32,577 nt of DNA from an uncultured Bacteroidales bacterium. GTDB taxonomy: Bacteria > Bacteroidota > Bacteroidia > Bacteroidales > F082. Below the pieces are notes generated by a model. It did not search any database. It saw only the letters and a program-made list of their open reading frames with translations, and was not told the DNA's origin. Shown one piece after another: positions 6,351-15,286 of the stretch (positions within the stretch are counted from its first letter, which is position 1; every line of letters begins with the position of its first letter). The translations under genes were made by a program, and so were the position numbers. The DNA lies in contig CAMZJA010000020.1 in assembly GCA_947307415.1 (NCBI GenBank), forward strand, positions 1-32,577. The letters run 5' to 3'.

Positions 6351-9149
6351 ATGAACAAATTAGAGAACATAGAAATCCACGGCGCAAGAGTTAACAACTT
6401 GAAAAACATCGACTTACGCATTCCGAAAAACAAACTCATCGTGATAACGGGTTTGTCAGGCTCCGGAAAGTCGTCGTTGGCATTCGACACCATCTACGCC
6501 GAAGGTCAGCGCCGTTACGTCGAAAGCCTGAGCGCCTACGCCCGTCAGTTCATGGGTCGCCTCAGCAAACCCGACGTGGATCTGATAACAGGCCTTTCAC
6601 CGGCCATCGCCATCCAGCAGCGCACCATGACGAGCAACCCTCGCTCAACCGTCGGAACGACTACTGAAATCTATGAATATCTCAAACTTCTGTTCGCCCG
6701 TATCGGCAAAACATACTCTCCTGTTTCCGGCAAAGAAGTGAAACGTCACCAAGTCAGCGATGTGGTCGACTTCATCCTCGAACAAAACGGAAGCGCCGTC
6801 TATATCCTCGCCCCCGTCGTGATGCCCGAAGGAAGAACACTTCAAGAACATCTCAGCATTCTTCTTCAACAAGGCTTTAACCGATTGATTGTCAAGGGAG
6901 AAACCAAAAGAATTGAGGATTATTTGCAAGAGAAAAGTAAAGACAAGCCAAAGGATATCCGCGTGATGATCGACCGACTGAAAGTCAACAAAGACTCTTC
7001 CGAACTAATCGGTCAATTATCGGATTCAGTGCAGACAGCTTTCTACGAAGGCAAGGGCGAATGCATCATTCTCGTTGAAAATCAAGACGATAGAAAAGAA
7101 CATACATTCTCTTCACGTTTCGAGGCCGATGGTATTACCTTCGAGCCGCCTACATCACATCTGTTCGCATTCAACAACCCTTACGGCGCTTGCAAAACAT
7201 GCGAAGGATTCGGCACAGTAATCGGCATCGACGAGGATCTCGTGGTTCCCGACAAGTCACTATCAATCTACGATAACGCCATCGCATGCTGGCGTGGCGA
7301 AAAAATGACCTGGTACCGCGACGAGCTGGTGCGCAACGCTCATAAATTTGATTTCCCGGTTCACAAGCCTTATTACGAACTCACTGAAAATCAGAAAGAT
7401 ACACTCTGGAGAGGCAACCAGTATTTCATGGGCATCGACGACTTCTTCAAAGACGTTGAAAGCCAGTCGTATAAGATTCAATATCGTGTGATGCTCTCGC
7501 GCTATCGCGGCAAGACCACCTGTCCCGACTGTCACGGAAAACGTCTTCGTCCTGAAGCCAACTACGTGAAAATCAGTGGGAAAAGCATCACCGACCTGGC
7601 GACCATGCCTATTAGCGAGCTAAAGAAGTTCTTCCAAACGCTAAAGCTCTCAGAATCAGACGCTTCCATTGCCGAAAGACTGCTCATTGAGATTCGTAAC
7701 CGCCTCGACTTCCTCACAGAAGTCGGCTTGGGCTACCTCACCCTGAACCGTGCCTCAAACACACTCTCTGGCGGCGAATCGCAACGCATCAACCTCGCGA
7801 CATCACTCGGCAGCAGTCTCGTCGGCTCGACATATATCCTCGACGAGCCGAGTATCGGATTACATTCTCGTGATACCCAACAACTTATAAAAGTCTTAAA
7901 ACGCCTTCGCGACATCGGAAACACCGTCATCGTTGTCGAACACGACGAAGAGATCATCCGCGCCGCCGACGAGATCATCGACATCGGTCCTTACGCCGGC
8001 CGCTTCGGCGGCGAACTGGTGTTCCAAGGCGACATCAAAACGATGGAAAAAAGCGGTAAATCGCTTACAGCTCAATACATTACGGGCAAAATGGAGATAC
8101 CGGTGCCAAAGCATCGCCGCAAATGGAACAACGCCATCGAATTCGTTGGCTGTCTTGAACATAACCTCAAGAATATCAACGTAAAAATACCGTTGAACGT
8201 GCTCACGGTGGTGACAGGCGTCAGTGGCTCGGGCAAGTCGTCGCTTGTCAACAACATCATCTACACCTCGTTGAAAAAACATTTCGGCGGAACAGCCGAC
8301 AAAACCGGCTCCTTCGGCTCAATGCGCGGCAGCATACAAGCCATCCAATCTGTCGAAATGATCGACCAGAACCCGATTGGCAAGTCAACTCGTTCCAACC
8401 CAGTAACTTACGTCAAGGCATTCGACGAAATAAGAAACCTTTTCGCCGAACAGAAACTGGCTAAAATGCGTGGCAACAAAGCCGGATATTTCTCGTTCAA
8501 CGTGCCAGGAGGACGCTGCGACAACTGCGAAGGCGAAGGAATACTAAAAGTCGAGATGCAGTTCATGGCCGACGTATACCTCGAATGCGACGTTTGCCAC
8601 GGACAACGCTACAAAGAAGAGGCTCTTGAAATAAAATTCCTCGACAAAAACATCTTCGACGTTCTCGAAATGAGCATCGACGAAGCCGTTGAATTCTTCA
8701 GCCAGCCGAATGACTTTAAAAATATTACCGATCGTATCATATTGAGACTCAAATCATTACAAGATGTAGGTTTGGGTTATCTCAAAATGGGACAGCCTTC
8801 TTCCACCCTCTCTGGCGGCGAGGCTCAGCGTATCAAACTCGCTTCGTTCCTGGTTAACGGCACCAACGAAAAACCAACGCTTTTCATCTTCGATGAACCG
8901 ACAACGGGACTGCATTTCCACGACGTCAACAAGCTCCTGAAAGCATTCGAAGCCCTGATAAACAACGGCCACTCGCTCATCGTCATCGAACACGACCCCG
9001 ACGTCATCAAAACGGCCGACTGGGTCATCGACCTAGGCCCTGAAGGCGGCAACGAAGGCGGACATCTAGTGTTTGCTGGCACTCCGGAAGATCTGGCAAA
9101 ATGCAAAGAAAGTTACACGGCAGAAATCCTGGCTAAAAAACTTTCATAA
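6351..9149 (+). CDS. uvrA: Excinuclease ABC subunit A
   Basis: UvrA is the damage-sensing ATPase of nucleotide excision repair; it loads UvrB at lesions. The protein is 932 aa from the ATG at 6351, close to the usual 940. A TTG two codons earlier is possible but unnecessary. Both ABC modules are complete: Walker A GLSGSGKSS and GVSGSGKSS; signature LSGGESQRINLA and LSGGEAQRIKLA; Walker B YILDEPSIGLH and FIFDEPTTGLH. Zinc-binding cysteine pairs are present in both halves (CKTCEGFG with CPDCHGKR, and CDNCEGEG with CDVCHGQR). It appears to be monocistronic, starting at a divergent promoter region and followed by a new promoter. No partner uvr genes lie nearby, as is usual. Confidence 0.98.
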   Translation: MNKLENIEIHGARVNNLKNIDLRIPKNKLIVITGLSGSGKSSLAFDTIYAEGQRRYVESLSAYARQFMGRLSKPDVDLITGLSPAIAIQQRTMTSNPRSTVGTTTEIYEYLKLLFARIGKTYSPVSGKEVKRHQVSDVVDFILEQNGSAVYILAPVVMPEGRTLQEHLSILLQQGFNRLIVKGETKRIEDYLQEKSKDKPKDIRVMIDRLKVNKDSSELIGQLSDSVQTAFYEGKGECIILVENQDDRKEHTFSSRFEADGITFEPPTSHLFAFNNPYGACKTCEGFGTVIGIDEDLVVPDKSLSIYDNAIACWRGEKMTWYRDELVRNAHKFDFPVHKPYYELTENQKDTLWRGNQYFMGIDDFFKDVESQSYKIQYRVMLSRYRGKTTCPDCHGKRLRPEANYVKISGKSITDLATMPISELKKFFQTLKLSESDASIAERLLIEIRNRLDFLTEVGLGYLTLNRASNTLSGGESQRINLATSLGSSLVGSTYILDEPSIGLHSRDTQQLIKVLKRLRDIGNTVIVVEHDEEIIRAADEIIDIGPYAGRFGGELVFQGDIKTMEKSGKSLTAQYITGKMEIPVPKHRRKWNNAIEFVGCLEHNLKNINVKIPLNVLTVVTGVSGSGKSSLVNNIIYTSLKKHFGGTADKTGSFGSMRGSIQAIQSVEMIDQNPIGKSTRSNPVTYVKAFDEIRNLFAEQKLAKMRGNKAGYFSFNVPGGRCDNCEGEGILKVEMQFMADVYLECDVCHGQRYKEEALEIKFLDKNIFDVLEMSIDEAVEFFSQPNDFKNITDRIILRLKSLQDVGLGYLKMGQPSSTLSGGEAQRIKLASFLVNGTNEKPTLFIFDEPTTGLHFHDVNKLLKAFEALINNGHSLIVIEHDPDVIKTADWVIDLGPEGGNEGGHLVFAGTPEDLAKCKESYTAEILAKKLS

Positions 9150-9161
9150 CAGCAATATATT

Positions 9162-9193
9162 TTTGCAGATATTAAATAATTTCTATATTTTTG
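9162..9193 (+). promoter_or_regulatory. Promoter of the DUF3078 gene
   Basis: TTTTG (9161-9165) and TATTTTTG (9186-9193) are separated by 20 nt. The TTTTG is itself part of a second TATTTTTG box (9158-9165), so two start points are possible. The gene begins 35 bp downstream. Confidence 0.65.
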
Positions 9194-9228
9194 CGTTTGA
9201 AAAACGAGTGTGATCTTTATTTATTAAA

Positions 9229-10380
9229 ATGCCAGGATTCAAAGCTAATTTGAAGAATATCAACGTATTAGCATCAGGCATTCTATTTGTTTTATTTTTT
9301 TTAATAATACCAAATAGAGGCTTGGCGCAAGATACTGTTACCTCACAGCCGGCATTTACAATAAAAATCGACACCTTAACGAGAATCGACACCACTTACA
9401 TCATCGATACCATCATCAAAGAGATGAAATTTGTGAAAATCGACACGATTTTCCCGGAAAAACATGAAATTCCACAAGAAATCAGCAAAATCGACAAAGG
9501 CAAAAACACTTGGCACAAATTGGAAGGAAGCGTAGGCATGACAATAAACCAACTGGCAATCACCCACTGGGCTGCCGGTGGTGAAAGTAACACAAGCGGC
9601 AAAATCTCAGCCAACTTCAAATACACCTATAACCGCAAAATGTTCAACTACGTCACGAATGGTCTTTTCATCTACGGAACTCAAAATTTCACAAAAAACA
9701 AACGCTGGGAAAAAACCGAAGACCGTCTGGAAGTGTCAACCACAATGACGCACAACAACAACCGAAATCTCACTTTCACCGCCATCTCAATGCTGAAAAC
9801 GCAATTCACAAACGGTTACTCCTACCCCAACGACTCCATCCCGATTTCAAAGTTCTTCGCCCCTGCATATCTAACAGTATCAATCGGTTACACTTACAAC
9901 ATCCATAATATCGTATCCATTTTCGTGAGTCCCTCGGCAGGAAAATTCACCTTCGTCAACGACCAAACTCTCGCCGACAAAGGAGCATTCGGCGTCGAAG
10001 CCGGATATTGGAACATACATGAAGGCGACAGCGTTTGGATCCCCGGCAAGAGATTTCTCGGCGAGCTGGGATTCAATGTCTTGATAAAATATCATCAGAC
10101 ATTCAAAGACAACATCTCAATATTCTCAAATCTCAACCTTTATAACAATTATATGGATGTAAATAGAGCCAATCGTTGGAATATTGATGTCGACTGGGAA
10201 ACAGGTATAAAATTCACCATAAGTAAAAGTATATCAACGGTTTTGAACATTCATCTCATCTACGACGACAACGTCAGATTTACAATTGATGACAAACAAA
10301 AACCGATTCTTCAATTTAAAGAGTCGCTTGGTATTGCTTTTTTATATAAATTTGCAACTGATAATAGAAAACAAAAATAA
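9229..10380 (+). CDS. DUF3078 family outer-membrane-type protein
   Basis: The 383-aa secreted protein has a hydrophobic N-terminal signal (about residues 15-34, ending near GLAQ). A short repetitive segment rich in IDT follows (residues about 45-75), then a long series of alternating beta-strand-like segments. The stretch LEGSVGMTINQLAITHWAAG and the following KYTYNRKMFNYVTNGLFIYG are typical of DUF3078. The many aromatic-ended amphipathic strands and the C-terminal LGIAFLYKF suggest a small outer-membrane beta-barrel; its substrate is unknown. It has its own promoter and is followed after 26 bp by the phosphohexomutase gene on the same strand, which may be read through. The IDT-rich stretch is the only odd feature. 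Confidence 0.8.
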   Translation: MPGFKANLKNINVLASGILFVLFFLIIPNRGLAQDTVTSQPAFTIKIDTLTRIDTTYIIDTIIKEMKFVKIDTIFPEKHEIPQEISKIDKGKNTWHKLEGSVGMTINQLAITHWAAGGESNTSGKISANFKYTYNRKMFNYVTNGLFIYGTQNFTKNKRWEKTEDRLEVSTTMTHNNNRNLTFTAISMLKTQFTNGYSYPNDSIPISKFFAPAYLTVSIGYTYNIHNIVSIFVSPSAGKFTFVNDQTLADKGAFGVEAGYWNIHEGDSVWIPGKRFLGELGFNVLIKYHQTFKDNISIFSNLNLYNNYMDVNRANRWNIDVDWETGIKFTISKSISTVLNIHLIYDDNVRFTIDDKQKPILQFKESLGIAFLYKFATDNRKQK

Positions 10381-10406
10381 TTGATAATAACATAAAAATT
10401 TGCATT

Positions 10407-12152
10407 ATGGAAAACGTTTCACCTGAAATACTCGCAAAAGCAAAGTCTTGGTTATCAGACCAATACGACGATGAAACAAGAAAACAGGTTCAAAATCTCA
10501 TCGACAACGATCCGAATGAGCTGACCGAAAGCTTCTACCGAATCCTCGAATTTGGCACTGGAGGACTTAGAGGCATCATGGGAGTTGGAACCAACCGTAT
10601 GAATATCTACACCGTGGCAATGGCTACCCAAGGTCTGGCAAATTACATCAAAATGATGTTCGCCGACATGAAACAACCACAAATCGCCATAGCTTACGAC
10701 TGCCGTAACAACAGCAAGGAATTTGCTCAAATCACTGCCGACGTGATGACAGCCAATGGCATAAAAGTGTTCTTATTCAGCGCGTTACGCCCTACTCCTG
10801 AACTTTCTTTCGCCATCCGCGAACTGAAATGCCAGTCGGGTATCGTTGTGACGGCATCGCACAACCCGAAAGAATACAACGGCTATAAAGTATATTGGGA
10901 AGACGGCGGCCAGATTGTGGCTCCACACGACAAAAACATCATCGCGGAAGTGCAGAAAATCACCGATATCTCAATGGTGAAACGCAAAAGAAACGCGAAA
11001 CTCATAGAAATGCTTGACGATAAATTCGACGAGATATATCTCGACAGAGTTATGAGCCTTTCGTTGTCACCAAAACTCATCAAGAAACACAAAAACTTAT
11101 CATTCGTCTACACTCCAATCCATGGAACTGGCGGTCAAGTGATGCCGAAACTCTTTGCGAAAGCTGGATTCAAAAACTTCTATCCTGTTGAGGAACAGAT
11201 GGTTACCGACGGCAACTTCCCTACTGTGGTCTCTCCAAACCCAGAGGAGAAAGCCGCTATGAACATGGCTATCGAAAAGGCCAAGGCAATGAAAGCCGAC
11301 ATCGTGCTCGCCACCGATCCTGACGCCGACCGCGTCGGCCTTGCAGTGAGAGACGACAACGGAGAATTCTTACTCCTCAACGGCAACCAAACAGCAAGCA
11401 TCCTCACCTATTATATCCTCACACGTTGGGATGAACTCGGCAAGCTCACCGGCAATGAATTTATCGTTAAGACCATAGTAACCAGCGACTTACTGCTTAA
11501 CATCGCAAAGAAATTCAACGTCAAGACCTACGACGTCCTTACTGGTTTCAAGTATATCGCCGACAAGATTTTAAACAAACCTGATGAGAAATTCATCTGC
11601 GGCGGCGAAGAGAGCTACGGCTTCCTCGTCGGCGACTTCGTACGCGACAAAGACGCTATCATTACATGTTTCATGCTAGCCGAAGCCACCTCATGGGCTG
11701 CCGAACAAGGCAAGACTTTATATCAAATCCTTAAGGATATCTACAAAGAATTCGGCGTTTACAGAGAAAAACTCGTCTCTCTCACCAAGAAAGGCATCAG
11801 CGGCAACGAGGAAATCAAGCAGATGATGCTCAACTTCAGAAAGAACCCGCCTAAGACCTTGCTCGGCTCAAGAATCACTGAGATTAGAGACTATAAACTC
11901 GGCATAAGCAAAGACATGATTTTTGGCGTCGACACTGTCATCAACCTGCCGAAATCTGATGTGCTCCAGTTCTTCACCGAAGACGGCATAAAAGTAAGCG
12001 TAAGACCTTCAGGCACAGAGCCTAAGATCAAGTTCTACTTCGGAATGAGCGAACCTCTTGAAAACATCGGCGAACTCAGCGGCGTCGAACAGGAACTCGA
12101 CGAAAACCTAGAAGAGCTCGCGATATTATTCACCGAGCCAAAAACAGAATAG
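10407..12152 (+). CDS. Phosphoglucomutase/phosphomannomutase family phospho-sugar mutase
   Basis: This enzyme interconverts hexose 1- and 6-phosphates through a phosphoserine. The 581-aa length matches the long PgcA-type group. The active-site serine is in VVTASHNPKEYNGYKVYW (Ser151), the metal loop is DPDADR (304-309), the sugar-binding loop is GGEESYG (399-405) and the phosphate-binding loop is RPSGTEPKIKFYF near residues 532-544. All are intact, so activity is expected. Whether glucose or mannose phosphate is preferred cannot be decided from sequence. It follows the DUF3078 gene at 26 bp and ends at a hairpin shared with the convergent TPR gene. Its products would feed polysaccharide and cell-envelope synthesis. 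Confidence 0.94.
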   Translation: MENVSPEILAKAKSWLSDQYDDETRKQVQNLIDNDPNELTESFYRILEFGTGGLRGIMGVGTNRMNIYTVAMATQGLANYIKMMFADMKQPQIAIAYDCRNNSKEFAQITADVMTANGIKVFLFSALRPTPELSFAIRELKCQSGIVVTASHNPKEYNGYKVYWEDGGQIVAPHDKNIIAEVQKITDISMVKRKRNAKLIEMLDDKFDEIYLDRVMSLSLSPKLIKKHKNLSFVYTPIHGTGGQVMPKLFAKAGFKNFYPVEEQMVTDGNFPTVVSPNPEEKAAMNMAIEKAKAMKADIVLATDPDADRVGLAVRDDNGEFLLLNGNQTASILTYYILTRWDELGKLTGNEFIVKTIVTSDLLLNIAKKFNVKTYDVLTGFKYIADKILNKPDEKFICGGEESYGFLVGDFVRDKDAIITCFMLAEATSWAAEQGKTLYQILKDIYKEFGVYREKLVSLTKKGISGNEEIKQMMLNFRKNPPKTLLGSRITEIRDYKLGISKDMIFGVDTVINLPKSDVLQFFTEDGIKVSVRPSGTEPKIKFYFGMSEPLENIGELSGVEQELDENLEELAILFTEPKTE

Positions 12153-12172
12153 GTAAATCACTCGCCTATTCT
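12141..12172 (-). terminator. Hairpin terminator shared by converging genes
   Basis: AGAATAGG (12146-12153) pairs perfectly with CCTATTCT (12165-12172) around an 11-nt loop. The stem covers the stop codons of both the phosphohexomutase gene (12150-12152) and the TPR lipoprotein gene (12158-12160). On the minus strand it is followed after one base by a short T run (12144-12141), so it should work best for the lipoprotein and recA transcript. Confidence 0.65.
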
Positions 12173-13153
12173 AAATAAAGCATCTATCGCCAGCTGATAA
12201 TTAGGATTTCCCTTTAAAATCTGGAGATAGATGCTTTTTGCTTGACTATAATTGCCCTTCTGTTCGTAAGCCACACCTTTGTTTAACAAAGCGTCAACTG
12301 ACTTTGGATCGACTTCCAACGCTTTATCAAACTCCTCAATAGCCTTGTCGTACTCATTCAGATAAACCAGATTCACATATCCTTTATTGAATAAAATCTG
12401 ATAGTTTCCCGGCATTCTCACATCCAAAGTATCGTAAATTTCCAATGCCTTTTCAGGATTTCCATTATCTTGAAGATACATCGCCAAATCATAGTATGTG
12501 CTATAATTGTCAGGCTCCATCTCAATTGCAAGATTATAGTAATCTTGAGCTATAGGGTTACGTTGCGCCGCATAGATATTGGCAATCTGGATAACAGGGT
12601 CAAAAAACGAATCATCTTGGTTTCTCGACTTCATAAACTGCTTCAAAGCCTGAACGGTGTCGTTTTTCGACAAACAAATCACACCTCGCATATAATAAGC
12701 CTGTGGATTTATACTCTTGAGTTCCAACGCCTTATCAATATATGCGTTTGCCATATTTGTATTTCCTTGAAGGAAACTGAGCTCCGCCAACTTAACAACA
12801 GGTCGCGAATCCATCGGATCTATCTCCGTTGCCTTGTTCAAAGTCAGCAGAATGTTATCCTGATCTCCCAAAGCATAATAAATGTCAGCCAAAATCAGCA
12901 AAGCATCAACGTTTTTGCCATCAATCGACAATGCGCTGTTTATGTCACGTATAGCATTACCGACTTTTTGATTTGCAAGATACCATCTCGCTCTGTTAAT
13001 ATAGCCATCAACATCTAGAGTGTCATCCACAGCATCTGCTGCTGATGCCTCCACCTGCTGATTATCTGCTGTTTTTTTATTATTGTTACTATTACTTTCA
13101 GTACAGCTCGCTAGTATCAACACGCAAGCCAAAGCCAGAAAAACTTTTTTCAT
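12158..13153 (-). CDS. TPR-repeat lipoprotein
   Basis: The 331-aa protein starts with a lipoprotein signal, MKKVFLALACVLILASCTES, with the lipidated cysteine at position 17 and then an Asn-rich linker. At least six to seven tetratricopeptide repeats fill residues about 50-325; examples are NVDALLILADIYYALGDQDN and KSVDALLNKGVAYEQKGNYS. Such proteins are protein-interaction scaffolds, here attached to the envelope. The partner is unknown. It lies 21 bp downstream of recA on the same strand and probably shares that transcript, although no functional link to recombination is evident. The coding end lies within the hairpin at 12146-12172. Confidence 0.85.
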   Translation of the reverse strand: MKKVFLALACVLILASCTESNSNNNKKTADNQQVEASAADAVDDTLDVDGYINRARWYLANQKVGNAIRDINSALSIDGKNVDALLILADIYYALGDQDNILLTLNKATEIDPMDSRPVVKLAELSFLQGNTNMANAYIDKALELKSINPQAYYMRGVICLSKNDTVQALKQFMKSRNQDDSFFDPVIQIANIYAAQRNPIAQDYYNLAIEMEPDNYSTYYDLAMYLQDNGNPEKALEIYDTLDVRMPGNYQILFNKGYVNLVYLNEYDKAIEEFDKALEVDPKSVDALLNKGVAYEQKGNYSQAKSIYLQILKGNPNYQLAIDALFRIGE

Positions 13154-13174
13154 TAGTGTTTGATATTCAATATA

Positions 13175-14209
13175 TTAAAGGTCTTGATCTGTCTCTTTCA
13201 AAGCATCAGTGATCTTCTGTGTGAGCTCGTCGCACAATTCAGGATTCTCCTCAAGCAGTTTCTTCAGCGCATCCCTGCCCTGTCCAAGCTTGGTGTCGTT
13301 GTAACTGAACCATGAACCGCTCTTCTTGATGATATTGAGTTCCACGCCCAAGTCAATAATCTCGCCGATGCGTGAGATTCCTTCGCCATAAAGTATGTCA
13401 AACTCGGCTTTCTTGAACGGAGGAGCCACTTTGTTCTTCACCACCTTGACTTTCACACGGTTACCCATAATGTTCTCGCCGTCTTTAATCTGACTCACCT
13501 TGCGGATGTCGAGACGAACCGAGCTATAAAATTTCAAGGCGTTTCCGCCTGTTGTAGTCTCAGGATTGCCAAACATGACACCTATTTTCTCACGCAGCTG
13601 GTTGATAAAGATGCACACCGTCGACGTTTTGCTGATCGACGCTGTGAGTTTACGCATAGCCTGCGACATCAAACGTGCCTGCAAACCCATCTTGCTGTCA
13701 CCCATCTCGCCCTCAATCTCACTCTTCGGAGTCAAAGCGGCGACAGAGTCAATAACAATCACATCAATTGCACCCGAACGGATAAGGTTTTCTGCGATTT
13801 CAAGCGCCTGCTCACCGTTGTCCGGCTGCGAAACAAGCAGATTTTCAATATCCACACCAAGTTTCTTTGCGTAAAAACGGTCGAAAGCATGCTCTGCGTC
13901 AATAAACGCGCCGATGCCGCCCTGTTTCTGCGCCTCAGCAATAACATGCAACGCCAAAGTCGTCTTACCCGAACTCTCCGGTCCAAACACCTCGATTATT
14001 CTTCCTCTCGGCATGCCGCCAATACCCAAAGCATAATCCAATCCTATCGAACCTGTTGAAATTGAATCTATTTTCTCCTGATGATTGTCACCAAGGCGCA
14101 TAATGCTGCCTTTTCCGAACGATTTCTCAATGTTTCCCAATGTAGCTTCCAAAGCCTTCATTTTTTCCTGTCTCACTTTCTCGACATCTTCCTCAATATT
14201 CTTTGCCAT
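13175..14209 (-). CDS. recA: Recombinase RecA
   Basis: RecA forms filaments on single-stranded DNA and drives homologous recombination and the DNA-damage response. The 344-aa protein has standard length. The Walker A motif is GPESSGKTT (76-84), the Walker B region is [13 protein letters not shown], followed by the L1 region [20 protein letters not shown] and the L2 region [20 protein letters not shown]. Everything is intact. The start ATG at 14209 lies about 95 nt downstream of a good promoter. The long leader contains the inverted repeat GTTACAG/CTGTAAC (14266-14306). A TPR lipoprotein gene follows 21 bp after the stop. Confidence 0.99.
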   Translation of the reverse strand: MAKNIEEDVEKVRQEKMKALEATLGNIEKSFGKGSIMRLGDNHQEKIDSISTGSIGLDYALGIGGMPRGRIIEVFGPESSGKTTLALHVIAEAQKQGGIGAFIDAEHAFDRFYAKKLGVDIENLLVSQPDNGEQALEIAENLIRSGAIDVIVIDSVAALTPKSEIEGEMGDSKMGLQARLMSQAMRKLTASISKTSTVCIFINQLREKIGVMFGNPETTTGGNALKFYSSVRLDIRKVSQIKDGENIMGNRVKVKVVKNKVAPPFKKAEFDILYGEGISRIGEIIDLGVELNIIKKSGSWFSYNDTKLGQGRDALKKLLEENPELCDELTQKITDALKETDQDL

Positions 14210-14265
14210 TTTCTAAATAGTTTTAAATCAATAAGTTAATAAATAAAATAATTCCAAATTCAAAT

Positions 14266-14306
14266 GTTACAGCTTAATTTTGACGAGTTTTTAATCAAAC
14301 TGTAAC
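14266..14306. promoter_or_regulatory. Inverted repeat in the recA leader
   Basis: GTTACAG (14266-14272) and CTGTAAC (14300-14306) are perfect 7-bp inverted copies separated by 27 bp. They begin right where the recA transcript should start. This may be an operator or an RNA hairpin. It is not a typical LexA box, whose half-sites are close together. Confidence 0.45.
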
Positions 14307-14310
14307 GCTA

Positions 14311-14340
14311 CAAATATAAACATTTTTTTTGAATTGCAAA
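14311..14340 (-). promoter_or_regulatory. recA promoter
   Basis: On the minus strand TTTG (14340-14337) and TATATTTG (14318-14311) are 18 nt apart. The upstream element lies directly beside the end of nth (14342), so the two genes are packed end to promoter. Confidence 0.65.
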
Positions 14341-14341
14341 A

Positions 14342-14992
14342 TTATTTGCTGTTTTTTTGATAAAAATCACAAATTTCTTTTATTCCACACTCATCACACT
14401 TCGGCTTTCTTGCCAGACAGACATATCTTCCATGTAAAATAAGCCAATGATGAGCCTTGGAAAGCACCTTCTGAGGAATATGCGCCACCAGCTGCTTCTC
14501 TGTATCAAGCGGAGTTTTTGAGTTTTTAGTCAGACCAATTCTTGCCGAAACTCTGAAAACATGAGTATCTACTGGCATTGCAGGCTTATCGAAAGCCACC
14601 GCCACAACAACATTTGCCGTCTTCCTTCCCACTCCTGGCAGCTTCTGCAAATCATCGATATTCGAAGGCACAACGCCACCAAAATCAGCCACCAAACCCT
14701 TCGCCATACCTATCAGATTCTTAGCCTTGTTATTCGGATATGATATAGACTTAATCAATTGATACACTTCATCTTGCGTGGCTTCAGACAACGATTTAGC
14801 ATCCGGAAAACGCTCGAAAAACGCAGGCGTCGTCATATTGACACGCTTATCGGTACATTGAGCCGAAAGAATCACAGCCACCACAAGCTGATACGGATTC
14901 TTGTACTTCAACTCCGACTCCGCTACAGGCATAGCCTTCTCAAAATACTCTATAAAAGCATCGTATTTGCCTTGAATATCAATCTTTTTCAT
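14342..14992 (-). CDS. nth: Endonuclease III (DNA glycosylase/AP lyase)
   Basis: Nth removes oxidised pyrimidines and cuts the backbone in base excision repair. The 216-aa length is normal. The helix-hairpin-helix LPGVGRKTANVVVAVAF carries the catalytic lysine (Lys124), and Asp142 lies in MPVDTHVFRV. The C-terminal iron-sulfur ligands are in the C-x6-C-x2-C-x5-C pattern at residues 192, 199, 202 and 208. It is transcribed leftwards from a promoter at 15011-15042, divergent from the DUF2007 operon. It ends just before the recA promoter. The run nth, recA and the nearby uvrA gives this part of the window a DNA-repair flavour, although each has its own promoter. Confidence 0.97.
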   Translation of the reverse strand: MKKIDIQGKYDAFIEYFEKAMPVAESELKYKNPYQLVVAVILSAQCTDKRVNMTTPAFFERFPDAKSLSEATQDEVYQLIKSISYPNNKAKNLIGMAKGLVADFGGVVPSNIDDLQKLPGVGRKTANVVVAVAFDKPAMPVDTHVFRVSARIGLTKNSKTPLDTEKQLVAHIPQKVLSKAHHWLILHGRYVCLARKPKCDECGIKEICDFYQKNSK

Positions 14993-15010
14993 TTTTTAAA
15001 ATTTTCACAA

Positions 15011-15042
15011 CAAAATTACATATTTTTTGTTATTTTTGCAAA
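15011..15042 (-). promoter_or_regulatory. nth promoter
   Basis: On the minus strand TTTG (15042-15039) and TAATTTTG (15018-15011) are separated by 20 nt. The region overlaps the TATTTTTG box of the divergent operon (15031-15038), so polymerases could not bind both at once. Confidence 0.6.
15031..15038 (+). promoter_or_regulatory. -7 box of the DUF2007 operon promoter
   Basis: TATTTTTG matches TAnnTTTG exactly, 14 nt before the ATG at 15053, giving a very short leader. It shows that the true start is at 15053, although the reading frame stays open further upstream through nth. No clear TTG element is seen 20 nt upstream. Confidence 0.5.
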
Positions 15043-15052
15043 AAAATTAATA

Positions 15053-15280
15053 ATGGTAAACAGATACGAATCAGTATTCATAGGCACCGATATTGAAGCC
15101 AATTATATCGCCGCTATGCTGCAAGATGAAGACATCCCTTGCATTGTCCGTAACAACTTCCAATCAAGTGTGACAATAGGCTGGGCCGACGGCAATCCTA
15201 ACCAAAGCACGGAATTGCTTGTCAACGCTGAAGATCTGGAGAAAGCCATGAAAATTGTCGAATCTTATAACAAAGAATAG
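15053..15280 (+). CDS. DUF2007 family small protein
   Basis: A 75-aa protein starting MVNRYESVFIGTDIEANYIA. The pattern of a short beta-strand, a helix with AAMLQDEDIPCIVRNNF, a beta hairpin and a C-terminal helix (EDLEKAMKIVESYNKE) matches the DUF2007 domain, sometimes called putative signal-transducing protein. The domain resembles a small ferredoxin-like fold and has no proven reaction. The reading frame is open far upstream, but the promoter at 15031-15038 and the antisense nth gene fix the start at 15053. It is the first gene of a tight plus-strand operon, with only 6 bp before the acetyltransferase-like gene. Confidence 0.75.
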   Translation: MVNRYESVFIGTDIEANYIAAMLQDEDIPCIVRNNFQSSVTIGWADGNPNQSTELLVNAEDLEKAMKIVESYNKE

Positions 15281-15286
15281 TTTTTA

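Noticed and set aside
14759..15052. N-terminal extension of the DUF2007 protein
   Set aside because: It is antisense to nth, and the operon promoter at 15031-15038 lies within it. The DUF2007 domain begins at 15053.
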